Below, piece after piece: positions 29,959-37,738 of a stretch of 64,000 nt of DNA (position 1 is the stretch's first letter; every line of letters begins with the position of its first letter). Source of the DNA: DASSSQ01 sp963839285 (lineage in GTDB: Bacteria; Actinomycetota; Thermoleophilia; Gaiellales; Gaiellaceae). Made by a program: the position numbers and the translations under genes. The stretch lies in contig CAWIUN010000021.1 of assembly GCA_963839285.1 (NCBI GenBank), positions 309,966-373,965 on the forward strand, read 5' to 3'. Below the pieces are notes generated by a model, which saw nothing but the letters and a program-made list of their open reading frames with translations, had not been told where the DNA came from and searched no databases.

Positions 29959-30537
29959 TCCGCGACGATCACCCTCGCGGGTCGCAGGACGCGGTCGCCG
30001 AGCCGGTAGCCCTTCTGGAGCACCTCGACGACGGCGCCCGACTCGGCCTCGGACGGCTGGGCGAGCAGCGCCTCGTGGACGTGCGGGTCGAACCGCCCGT
30101 CCGTCTCGATCTCGTGCAGGCCCTCCTTGCGGAGCAGGTCGGCGAGCGAGCGGTGCACGAGCGCGACGCCCTCCTCGAGCTTCGCCTCCTCGTGCGCCCG
30201 CGCGGCCTCGAGCGCGCGCTCGAGGTCGTCGAGCACCGGCAGCAGCTCCCGCACGAGCCGCTCGCCGGCCCGCGCGACGAGGCTCTCCTCCAGGCGCTGG
30301 ACGCGCTTGCGGTAGTTGTCGAACTCGGCCGCCGTCCGCTGCAGCGCCTCGAGGTACTCGTCGCGCTGCCGGGTGACGGCCTCGAGCTCGGACTCGCCCG
30401 GCGCCGGACTGCTCCGGGTCGGGCTGCTCGGGCTCGCGCTGCTCGGTGTCACGCTGCTCGGGCTCCGGCGGCGCCGCGGCCTCGTCGGGCTGCGGCGCCG
30501 CCTCCTCCTCGATCTCGATGCGGGGCTCGTCGGCCAT
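29955..30537 (-). CDS. grpE: Nucleotide exchange factor GrpE, one frameshift
   Basis: Releases ADP from DnaK. The N-terminal acidic tail MADEPRIEIEEEAAPQPDEA is in one frame and the core (QRDEYLEALQRTAAEFDNYR, GERLVRELLPVLDDLERALE, RKEGLHEIETDGRFDPHVHE, VLQKGYRLGDRVLRPARVIV) in another. An inserted base near 30410 accounts for the change, and the total length is 3n+1. The ATG overlaps the dnaK TGA as TGATG. Coiled-coil plus beta-domain layout is complete. Confidence 0.93.
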
Positions 30538-32441
30538 CAGGTGGTCGGAGCCTCCTCGTCGACGACCTCGGCGTCCTCGATGACCTCCTCGTCGGAGCCG
30601 GCGTCGCCGCCCCCGCTCGAGGAGGACTGGGCCTGCTGGGCCGCCTGCGCGTAGACCGCCTCGGCCAGCTTCGTCGAGGCCTCCTGCAGCGCCTCGGTCT
30701 TCGCCTTGATCTCGTTCACGTCGGCGCTCTCGAGCACGCCCTTCAGCTCCATGATCCGGCCCTCGATCGTCGAGGCGTCGGACTCGTCGAGCTTGTCGCG
30801 GTGCTCGCCCAGCGTCTTCTCGGTCTGGTAGGCGAGGCTCTCCGCCAGGTTGCGGGCGTCGGCGAGCTCGCGGAGCCGGTGCGCCTCGGCGGCGTGCGCC
30901 TCGGCCTCCGAGATCATCCGCTGCACCTCGTCGTCGGCGAGGCCCGAGCCGCCCTCGATCCGGATCTGCTGCTCGTTGCCCGTGCCCGTGTCCTTCGCCG
31001 ACACGTGGATGATCCCGTTCGCGTCGATGTCGAAGGTCACCTGCACCTGCGGCATGCCCCGCGGCGCCGGCGGGATGCCGACGAGCTGGAACTTGCCGAG
31101 CGTCTTGTTGAAGGCGGCCATCTCCGACTCGCCCTGGAGCACGTGCACCTCGACCGACGGCTGGTTGTCCTCGGCGGTCGTGAACGTCTCCGACTTCTTG
31201 GTCGGGATCGTCGTGTTCCGCTCGATCAGCCGCGTGAAGACGCCGCCCTTCGTCTCGATCCCGAGCGAGAGGGGCGTGACGTCGAGGAGCAGCACGTCCT
31301 TGACCTCGCCCTTGAGGACGCCGGCCTGGATCGCGGCGCCGACGGCGACGACCTCGTCCGGGTTGACGCCCTTGTGCGGGTCCTTGCCGATCAGCTCCTT
31401 GACCTTCTCCTGCACGGCCGGCATGCGGGTCATGCCGCCGACGAGGACGACGTGGTCGATGCCGGAGGCCTCGAGGCCCGCGTCCTTCAGGGCCTGCCGC
31501 GTCGGCGCGACCGTGCGCTCGATCAGGTCGTGGGCGAGCTCGTTCAGCTTCGCGCGCGTCAGCTGCAGGTCGAGGTGCTTCGGGCCCTCCTGGGTGGCGG
31601 TGACGAACGGCAGGTTGATCTGCGTCGTCATCGTCGAGGAGAGCTCGATCTTCGCCTTCTCGGCGGCCTCGTAGAGCCGCTGCAGCGCCATCCGGTCGGC
31701 GGCGAGGTCGATGCCCTGGTCGCGCTTGAACTCCGCGACCATCCAGTCGACGATCGCCTTGTCGAAGTTGTCGCCGCCGAGGTGGTTGTCGCCGGCGGTC
31801 GAGTGCACCTCGAAGACGCCGTCGCCGAGCTCGAGCACCGAGACGTCGAACGTGCCGCCGCCGAGGTCGAAGACGAGGATCGTCTGCTCGGCGCCCTCCT
31901 TGTCGAGGCCGTAGGCGAGCGCGGCCGCGGTCGGCTCGTTGACGATCCGGAGCACGTTCAGGCCGGCGATCTGGCCGGCGTCCTTGGTCGCCTCGCGCTG
32001 GGCGTTGTTGAAGTAGGCGGGCACGGTGATGACCGCGTCCGCGACGGACTCGCCGAGGTAGGCCTCCGCGTCCGCCTTCAGCTTCGCGAGCGTCATCGCG
32101 CTGATCTCGGGCGGGGCGTACTGCTTGCCCTCCGCCTCGACGCGGACGTCGTCGTTCGGGCCCTTGACGACCTCGTACGGGACGATCGTCATCTCCTCGG
32201 TGACCTCCTCGAACTTGCGGCCCATGAAGCGCTTGATCGAGAAGATCGTGTTCTGCGGGTTCGTCACCTGCTGGCGGCGTGCCGGCGCCCCGACGAGCCG
32301 CTGCCCGTCCTTGGTGAACGCGACGACGGACGGCGTCGTGCGGCCGCCCTCGGCGTTCGGGATCACCGTCGGCTCGCCGCCCTCGAGCACGGCCATGCAG
32401 CTGTTGGTCGTGCCGAGGTCGATACCGATGGTCTTCGCCAT
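30537..32441 (-). CDS. dnaK: Chaperone DnaK (Hsp70)
   Basis: The 634 residues carry all Hsp70 motifs: GIDLGTTNSCMAVLEGGEP at the start, VITVPAYFNNAQREATKDAG, IVNEPTAAALAYGLDK, VFDLGGGTFDVSVLELGDGV, VVLVGGMTRMPAVQ and LLDVTPLSLGIETKGG. The substrate-binding domain and helical lid are complete, ending in an acidic tail. First gene of the heat-shock operon; a GGAAGGAGA ribosome site precedes the ATG and an inverted repeat lies between the promoter and that site. Confidence 0.98.
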   Translation of the reverse strand: MAKTIGIDLGTTNSCMAVLEGGEPTVIPNAEGGRTTPSVVAFTKDGQRLVGAPARRQQVTNPQNTIFSIKRFMGRKFEEVTEEMTIVPYEVVKGPNDDVRVEAEGKQYAPPEISAMTLAKLKADAEAYLGESVADAVITVPAYFNNAQREATKDAGQIAGLNVLRIVNEPTAAALAYGLDKEGAEQTILVFDLGGGTFDVSVLELGDGVFEVHSTAGDNHLGGDNFDKAIVDWMVAEFKRDQGIDLAADRMALQRLYEAAEKAKIELSSTMTTQINLPFVTATQEGPKHLDLQLTRAKLNELAHDLIERTVAPTRQALKDAGLEASGIDHVVLVGGMTRMPAVQEKVKELIGKDPHKGVNPDEVVAVGAAIQAGVLKGEVKDVLLLDVTPLSLGIETKGGVFTRLIERNTTIPTKKSETFTTAEDNQPSVEVHVLQGESEMAAFNKTLGKFQLVGIPPAPRGMPQVQVTFDIDANGIIHVSAKDTGTGNEQQIRIEGGSGLADDEVQRMISEAEAHAAEAHRLRELADARNLAESLAYQTEKTLGEHRDKLDESDASTIEGRIMELKGVLESADVNEIKAKTEALQEASTKLAEAVYAQAAQQAQSSSSGGGDAGSDEEVIEDAEVVDEEAPTT

Positions 32442-32466
32442 GATGCTGGGTCTCCTTCCGGTGGTG

Positions 32467-32491
32467 CTGAGAAAATCTCAGTCGCTTTATA
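32467..32491 (-). promoter_or_regulatory. dnaK operon promoter -10 box with adjacent inverted repeat (candidate HspR operator)
   Basis: On the minus strand TATAAA (32491-32486) is followed 4 bases later by CTGAGA-N3-TCTCAG (32481-32467), centred at the probable transcription start, then the ribosome site. HspR normally binds HAIR elements (CTTGAGT-N7-ACTCAAG). The arms here are related in sequence (CTGAG/CTCAG) but more tightly spaced, so assignment to HspR is inference. No clear -35 was found. Confidence 0.5.
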
Positions 32492-32518
32492 GCAGATCCG
32501 ACCGCGCGTGCCGGCCGG

Positions 32519-33355
32519 CTAGCGGAAGACGCCGATCAGCGCCGCGCCGGCGACGAGCAGCGCCGCCCCGGCGAGGAGCCGGCGGCCGACGAGCTCCTGG
32601 CGCAGGAAGACCGCCGAGAGGCCGACGCCGAAGAGCGTCTCGGTCGCGACGAGCGGCGAGACGACCGAGACGCGGCCGCGGTAGTAGGCCTCGAAGAGCG
32701 CCAGGTAGGAGAGGCCGAAGCAGACGCCGGCGGGCGCGAAGGCGCCGAGCGTCCTCCGCGACGGAAGCCCGCGGGCCCAGGCGGCGGCGACGAGCGCGCC
32801 CGAGAGCAGGGTCGCCGCGGCGGCCGCGGTCGGCGGCACGGCGCTCGTGCCGGCGAGGTGCCGGACGAGGTTGTCGCGCGCGGCGAAGAGCACGGCCGCG
32901 AGGGCCGCGAAGGCGAGGCCCGCCGCGCGCAGGTCCTCGGGCCTGCCCCGCTCCAGCGCGAGCGCGACGCCGCCGCCGACGACGAGCACCGCGCCGAGCA
33001 CGAGCGGGGCCGAGACGGGCTCTCCGAGCGCGACGAGCGCGATCGCGACCGCGGCCAGGGGCGCCGCGCCGACGACGACGGAGCTGCGCGAGGCGCCGGC
33101 GGCGCCGATCGCGAGCGTGAAGAAGATCTGCGAGCCGCCCGGCGCGAGCAGGCCCGCGAGCAGGAACGGCCAGGCGGCGGCCAGGTCGTGCCGGCCCGCG
33201 ACCGCGACGCCGACGAGCGCGACGAGCAGCGCCGGCAGGATCGTCGCCGCGGCGGCGGCCGGCGCGGCGGAGGCCCGGCGCAGGCCGAGGCGGACGAGCA
33301 CGGTCATCGCGCCGAAGAGCGCCGCCGAGGCGAGCGCCAGCGCGACCGCGGTCAC
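32519..33355 (-). CDS. EamA-family (DMT) transporter, copy 1
   Basis: About 278 residues with ten predicted helices in two EamA repeats (first ALALASAALFGAMTVLVRLG ... VLVVGGGVALALER; second LAFAALAAVLFAARDNLVRH ... AGAALLVAGAALIGVFR). The GTG start overlaps the stop of the second EamA gene (GTGA), so they are co-translated and may form a heteromeric exporter. Substrates of the drug/metabolite superfamily vary and cannot be read here. Confidence 0.85.
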   Translation of the reverse strand: MTAVALALASAALFGAMTVLVRLGLRRASAAPAAAAATILPALLVALVGVAVAGRHDLAAAWPFLLAGLLAPGGSQIFFTLAIGAAGASRSSVVVGAAPLAAVAIALVALGEPVSAPLVLGAVLVVGGGVALALERGRPEDLRAAGLAFAALAAVLFAARDNLVRHLAGTSAVPPTAAAAATLLSGALVAAAWARGLPSRRTLGAFAPAGVCFGLSYLALFEAYYRGRVSVVSPLVATETLFGVGLSAVFLRQELVGRRLLAGAALLVAGAALIGVFR

Positions 33356-34218
33356 GCCGCCCTCCGGCCGACGAGGCGCAGCAGCGTCGTGCCCGCGGCG
33401 GGCTCGGCGAGCACGATCCCGGCCATGATCACGGCGCAGCCGGCCCAGCCGACGGCGCCGAGGCGGTCGCCGGCGAGCGTGTAGCCGAAGAGCGCGGCGA
33501 AGACGGGCTCCATCGAGAAGGCGAGCGCCGTCCGGGTCGCGCTCGTCCGCCGCTGCGCCCACATCTGCGCCAGGAAGGCGAGCGCGCTCGCGAAGACCCC
33601 GGTGACGAGGAGCGCACCCCAGACCGTCCAGCCGCGCGGCGTCTCGAGCTGCCCGAGCGCGAGCGCGACGACGCCGAGGCAGGCGAACGCGGCCGCCATC
33701 TCGCAGGTCGTGAACGCGACCGGGTCGAACCGCGGCGCGAACCGCTCCATCAGCACGATCTGGAGCGCGTAGACCGCCGCGCCCGCGAGCACGAGCAGGT
33801 CGCCCGCCGTCGAGCCCGCCTGGATGCCGGAGAGCATCGCGAGCCCGGCCGTCGCGACCGCGACCCCGGCCCACGCGGCCGCGCCGGAGCGGATCCGGAA
33901 GAGGACGAACGCGAGCACGGGCGTCAGGACGACGTACATGCCGGTGACGAAGCCGGTGCTCGAGACCGTCGTCCGCTCGAGCCCGGCCGTCTGCAGCGCG
34001 TAGCCCGCCGCGAGCAGGGCGCCGAGGAAGGCCGCGGCGGCGACGCCGTCCCGCGGCAGGCGCCGCAGGCGCGCGGCCGGCGCGAGCGCCAGCGACGCGA
34101 TCGCGAAGCGGAGCGCCAGGAAGGCGAAGAGCGGGTAGACCGCCACCGCGTCCTTGACCTGGACGAAGGTGACGCCCCAGACCGCGGTGACGAGCAGGAG
34201 GAGGACGAGAGCCGGCAC
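33352..34218 (-). CDS. EamA-family (DMT) transporter, copy 2
   Basis: A 288-residue ten-helix protein. The first repeat opens VLLLLVTAVWGVTFVQVKDA with the family's W-G motif and RFAIASLALAP; the second contains AFSMEPVFAALFGYTLAGDR, the classic EamA E-P-x-x-A motif. It precedes and overlaps copy 1. GTG start at 34218-34216. Confidence 0.9.
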   Translation of the reverse strand: MPALVLLLLVTAVWGVTFVQVKDAVAVYPLFAFLALRFAIASLALAPAARLRRLPRDGVAAAAFLGALLAAGYALQTAGLERTTVSSTGFVTGMYVVLTPVLAFVLFRIRSGAAAWAGVAVATAGLAMLSGIQAGSTAGDLLVLAGAAVYALQIVLMERFAPRFDPVAFTTCEMAAAFACLGVVALALGQLETPRGWTVWGALLVTGVFASALAFLAQMWAQRRTSATRTALAFSMEPVFAALFGYTLAGDRLGAVGWAGCAVIMAGIVLAEPAAGTTLLRLVGRRAA

Positions 34219-34263
34219 GCGCGCGAGCGTACTCGGCGCGGCCGGCTCCGTCCGGTGCTCGCT

Positions 34264-34779
34264 CTAGGCGCGCACCTTCGCCAGCTCGCGGCCGGCCTTG
34301 CGCAGGGCCGGCGAGCGGACGACGGTCCGGCCCGCCTTGCCGACCGCGCGCCACGTCGCCGGCCTGGTGGCGAGCTTCCAGCCGTAGCGGAGCCGGTCGT
34401 CGGGCCGGCGGCGGTCGCCGGGCTCCGTCCGGGTCGTCAGCGCGAGGCCGATCTCGGTGACGCCGACGAGCAGGTGCGGCAGCCAGTGGCGCGGGCCCTT
34501 CCTCGCGGTGCCGAGCGCCCAGGGCGCGGCGGCGAGCAGGGCGCCCGCGGCCGCGTCCATCGCCAGGTGCGCCTTCATCGGCAGCAGCCGCTTGACCGCG
34601 AGCTCGTAGTCGGTCAGGTTCGAGTAGACCGCCTGGGCGGCGCCGGCGGCCCGCGGGACGATCGGCTCGCTGCGACGGCCGTTCTTGAGGCCGAAGAGCT
34701 CGGGCGCGAGCACGAGCGTCGGGCCGACGACGTGGTCGACCGCGGCGTGGGCCTTGGTCGGGACGACTCGCATCTTCAT
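34264..34779 (-). CDS. Membrane protein with duplicated KAHxxxD segments
   Basis: A 171-residue protein preceded by a perfect AGGAGG ribosome site, which is unusual in this window. It contains two related segments, PTKAHAAVDHVVGPTLVLAP and PMKAHLAMDAAAGALLAAAP, each a K-A-H-x3-D-x3-G helix ending in A-P, reminiscent of SPW-type membrane repeats. The C-terminal 60 residues are basic and soluble. Divergent from moaA. No function assigned. Confidence 0.65.
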   Translation of the reverse strand: MKMRVVPTKAHAAVDHVVGPTLVLAPELFGLKNGRRSEPIVPRAAGAAQAVYSNLTDYELAVKRLLPMKAHLAMDAAAGALLAAAPWALGTARKGPRHWLPHLLVGVTEIGLALTTRTEPGDRRRPDDRLRYGWKLATRPATWRAVGKAGRTVVRSPALRKAGRELAKVRA

Positions 34780-34850
34780 CTGTGTCCTCCTTGCTGCTCT
34801 CGGGGGCAGGCTTCGGGTTTCCGCCCGGTTTCCGCCGCAAACCGAGCGGC

Positions 34851-34856
34851 TACGCT
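34851..34856 (+). promoter_or_regulatory. -10 box TACGCT of a leaderless promoter for moaA
   Basis: TACGCT lies 7 bases from the moaA ATG, with no Shine-Dalgarno sequence. The spacing is the same as at other leaderless-type starts in the window. Confidence 0.45.
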
Positions 34857-34863
34857 TGAGCGG

Positions 34864-35866
34864 ATGACCGCGCTCGACACGCTCGGACGGCCGCTGCGCG
34901 ACCTGCGGATCTCGGTCACCGACCGCTGCAACTTCCGCTGCGTCTACTGCATGCCCAAGGAGGTGTTCGGGCGCGACTACCGCTTCCTCGACCGCCGCGA
35001 GCTGCTCAGCTTCGAGGAGATCGCGCGGCTCGTCCGCGTCGCGCGCGGGCTCGGGGTCGAGAAGGTGCGGATCACCGGCGGGGAGCCGCTCGTCCGGCGC
35101 GACCTCGAGCGGCTCGTCGCGCAGCTGGCGGCCCTCGACGGCCTCGACCTGACGCTGACGACGAACGGCGCGCTGCTGCCCCAGAAGGCGCCCGCGCTCG
35201 CCGCCGCCGGGCTGCGCCGGGTCACGGTCAGCCTCGACGCGCTCGACGACGCCGTCTTCGGCGCCATGAACGACGTCGACTTCCCGGTCGCGCGGGTGCT
35301 CGCCGGCATCGACGCGGCCGCCGCGGCCGGGCTGCCCGTGAAGGTGAACATGGTCGTCAAGCGCGGCGTCAACGACGCGGGCGTGCTGCCGATGGCCGAG
35401 CACTTCCGCGGCACGGGCCACATCCTGCGCCTGATCGAGTACATGGACGTCGGCTCGACGAACGGCTGGCGCCTGGACGAGGTCGTCCCCGCCGACGAGC
35501 TCGTGGCGGCGATCGACGCCGTCCATCCGCTCGAGGCCGCTCGAGCCGAACTACCCGGGCGAGGTCGCGCGCCGCTTCCGCTACCGCGACGGCTCCGGCG
35601 AGATCGGCGTGATCGCCTCGGTCACGCGCCCCTTCTGCGGCGCCTGCAGCCGCGCCCGCGTCTCGGCCGAGGGCCGGCTCTACACCTGCCTCTTCGGGAC
35701 GCGGGGGCACGACCTGCGGGCACTGCTGCGCGACGGCAGCGGCGACGAGCAGGTCGAGGCCGCGCTCGCCGCGATCTGGCGGCGTCGCGACGACCGCTAC
35801 TCGGAGCTCCGCTCGGCCTCGACGGTCGACCTGCCGCGGGTCGAGATGTCCTACATCGGCGGCTGA
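34864..35866 (+). CDS. moaA: GTP 3',8-cyclase MoaA (molybdenum cofactor synthesis), one frameshift
   Basis: A radical-SAM enzyme that converts GTP to 3',8-cyclo-GTP. The radical-SAM cluster is CNFRCVYC, followed by MPKEVFGR, KVRITGGEPLVRRDLERLV and LIEYMDVGSTNGW. After a single inserted base near 35540, the second cluster FCGACSRARVSAEGRLYTCL appears, and the protein ends in the functional Gly-Gly. Total length 3n+1. The rest of the Moco pathway is not in the window. Confidence 0.95.
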
Positions 35867-35913
35867 GCGGCGGCGGGCCCGGGACGTGCCGTACCCGCGT
35901 CGGGCGCTCGGTC

Positions 35914-35919
35914 TACACT
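35914..35919 (+). promoter_or_regulatory. -10 box TACACT upstream of the PAP2 gene
   Basis: TACACT is 9 bases from the ATG at 35929 and no ribosome site is seen. It is a probable near-leaderless promoter for the phospholipid cluster. Confidence 0.4.
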
Positions 35920-35928
35920 AGGCCGGGT

Positions 35929-36687
35929 ATGCGGGCTGTCGTCGCAACGGGCCGGCGCTATCTGCCGCGCGGCTGGTCGGATCTCGGGCTCCAGATGGGG
36001 ATCTGGTTCGCGTTCCTGCTCGCGTACCAGGTCGCGCGCGGGATCGCCGACCGCGACCCGACGCTCGCCTTCGGCAACGCCCTCCGCGTGATCGACTTCG
36101 AGCAGCGTGCGGCCGGCCTCTACGAGCTGACCGCGCAGCGCCTCGTCGACTCCTCGTACCTGCTCGAGAAGCTGGTCGCCTGGACCTACTGGAACTCCGA
36201 GTTCACCGTCATCTCGCTGACGATGCTCTTCGTCTACCTGCGCCGGCACGCGCACTTCACGCGCTTCCGCGACGCGATCCTGGCGACGAACGTGCTCGGC
36301 CTGATCGGCTACGTGCTGATGCCGACGGCGCCGCCGCGGATGTTCCCGGGCGTCGGCTTCGTCGACACGCTCGCGAAGGTGAACCCGAGCTTCAGCCACG
36401 AGTCGAGCCTCGTCCAGCTCGCGTCGAATCCCTATGCGGCGATGCCGAGCCTGCACGCCGCGGACGCGCTGATCGTCGGGGTGCTGATGGCGACGGCCTG
36501 CCGCCACCGGATCTCGAAGCTGCTCTGGACGATCTGGCCGGCCTGGGTCTGGTTCGCCGTCATGGGCACCGCCAACCACTACTGGCTCGACGTGCTCGTC
36601 GGCGTGGCCGTCGCCCTCGTGGGGCTCGCCCTCGCGTCCGGGCGCGAGCACCGCCGCATCCGTGTCCCGGCCGAAGCGACCGCCTGA
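35929..36687 (+). CDS. PAP2-superfamily membrane phosphatase/transferase (inositol-phosphotransferase-like)
   Basis: A 252-residue protein with about six helices. The PAP2 catalytic pieces are PYAAMPSLHAADALIVG (the SxxH motif) and GTANHYWLDVLVG (HxxxD motif), preceded by MPTAPPRMFPGVGFVDT. This pattern is that of the PAP2_3 / Aur1-like group that transfers phosphoinositol or dephosphorylates phospholipid heads. Its neighbours are a CDP-alcohol transferase and inositol-phosphate synthase, so it probably works in inositol-phospholipid metabolism; the exact reaction is inference. Confidence 0.85.
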   Translation: MRAVVATGRRYLPRGWSDLGLQMGIWFAFLLAYQVARGIADRDPTLAFGNALRVIDFEQRAAGLYELTAQRLVDSSYLLEKLVAWTYWNSEFTVISLTMLFVYLRRHAHFTRFRDAILATNVLGLIGYVLMPTAPPRMFPGVGFVDTLAKVNPSFSHESSLVQLASNPYAAMPSLHAADALIVGVLMATACRHRISKLLWTIWPAWVWFAVMGTANHYWLDVLVGVAVALVGLALASGREHRRIRVPAEATA

Positions 36688-36758
36688 CGAGCGCGGCGAG
36701 CGCCGGCTCGCCGCGACGCCGCGACGACGCCGCGACGCGACGCGTCAACGTCGCGCAG

Positions 36759-37373
36759 GTGCAGGAGCGCTACACGACCGGCGCGCGGCGGCTCGCCTCG
36801 CAGTCGGTCACCGGGCTCGCGCGCACGCGCGTGACGCCGAACGCGCTGACCGTCTCCGGGGTCTCGCTCTGCATCGCCGGCTCGGTCGTCGTCTGGTTCG
36901 AGTACCGGGCCGAGCTGCTCGCCTTCTGGCTCGGCGCCGCGCTCTTCCTCGTCGGCTCGATCCTCGACATCCTCGACGGCGCGCTCGCCCGCGCCGGCGG
37001 CAAGACGACGCCCTTCGGCGCCTTCCTCGACTCGACCACGGACCGCGTCGGCGAGGGCTTCCTGCTCGGCGCGATCGCGCTCGTCTTCGCCCGCGACGGC
37101 CTCGACTGGGCGATCGCGCTCGCCTTCGCCTCGCTGGCCGGCTCGTTCCTCGTCTCCTACACGCGCGCCAAGGCCGAGAACATGGGGCTGAAGGGCGACG
37201 TCGGCATCGGCGGCCGCGCCGAGCGCGTCGTCGTCCTCGTCGGCGGGCTCGTCTTCGCCCCCTGGGGCGGCCTGCCCTGGGCGATCGTCTTCCTGACCGC
37301 GTTGACCTGGCTCACCGTCGGCCAGCGCGTCTGGGGCGTCCGCAGCCAGATGCTGCGCGGCCCGGCCGGCTAG
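36759..37373 (+). CDS. CDP-alcohol phosphatidyltransferase, probable phosphatidylinositol-phosphate synthase
   Basis: About 204 residues with six helices. The signature DILDGALARAGGKTTPFGAF followed by LDSTTDR matches DGx2ARx8Gx3Dx3D. The context (ino1 downstream, PAP2 upstream) favours inositol phosphate as acceptor, as in actinobacterial PgsA1-type enzymes. The GTG at 36759 is chosen, but the frame is open further upstream and the start is uncertain; the segment 36688-36758 is Arg-rich and could be part of a longer N-terminus. Confidence 0.87.
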   Translation: MQERYTTGARRLASQSVTGLARTRVTPNALTVSGVSLCIAGSVVVWFEYRAELLAFWLGAALFLVGSILDILDGALARAGGKTTPFGAFLDSTTDRVGEGFLLGAIALVFARDGLDWAIALAFASLAGSFLVSYTRAKAENMGLKGDVGIGGRAERVVVLVGGLVFAPWGGLPWAIVFLTALTWLTVGQRVWGVRSQMLRGPAG

Positions 37374-37392
37374 CACTCGGCAAGGCACAACT

Positions 37393-37413
37393 GATAGCAC
37401 TGCGTGTGCTATC
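37393..37413. promoter_or_regulatory. Perfect 8-bp inverted repeat GATAGCAC-N5-GTGCTATC, candidate operator
   Basis: The repeat lies 10 bases before the ATG of the tandem-RHH frame and covers a possible -10 box (TATCAC). It stands out as AT-rich and symmetrical in a GC-rich background. RHH proteins typically bind such short palindromes near their own promoters, so autoregulation of the RHH-ino1 unit is the natural hypothesis. The spacing excludes a CIRCE element. Confidence 0.6.
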
Positions 37414-37423
37414 ACTGTTCGCG

Positions 37424-37738
37424 ATGGCACGGGAGCGTCGCAGCGTGCTGGTGCGGGTGCCCGCAGGGCTGAAGCGCCGGCTGAGCGAGGAGGTCGCCGC
37501 ACGCGGCGGCAACCTCAACGACCTCGCGGTCGGCATCCTCGCCTCCCGCTTCGCCGTCCCCTTCGAGCCGACCGGCCGCAGGAGCTTCACGCCGCGCGCC
37601 AGCGGCGACGTCCTGCTCCGGATGCCCGGCGAGCTGAAGGACCGGCTCGCGCGGCGGGCGGCGGAGCGCGGACGCAACGTGAACGAGCTGATCGTCGAGA
37701 CCCTGTCGGAAGGGCTCGGCCTGAAAGGAGAGACGCGA
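37424..37738 (+). CDS. Tandem ribbon-helix-helix DNA-binding protein, in frame with ino1
   Basis: Two Arc/CopG/HicB-like RHH units: RRSVLVRVPAGLKRRLSEEV plus NLNDLAVGILASRF (residues about 5-45), and SGDVLLRMPGELKDRLARRA plus NVNELIVETLSEGL (about 58-97). Two RHH units in one chain would give a pseudo-dimer. In this sequence there is no stop before the ino1 ATG, so the frame runs on into inositol-phosphate synthase. However, a TGA sits one base out of frame at 37722-37724, directly overlapping the AAAGGAG ribosome site of ino1. One extra base in the RHH gene, of the kind seen throughout this window, would explain the read-through. Confidence 0.75.

Noticed and set aside
37393..37413. Possible CIRCE element (TTAGCACTC-N9-GAGTGCTAA) upstream of ino1
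   Set aside because: The TAGCAC/GTGCTA cores match but are only 5 bases apart, whereas CIRCE needs 13 between them. No hrcA or groE gene is nearby.
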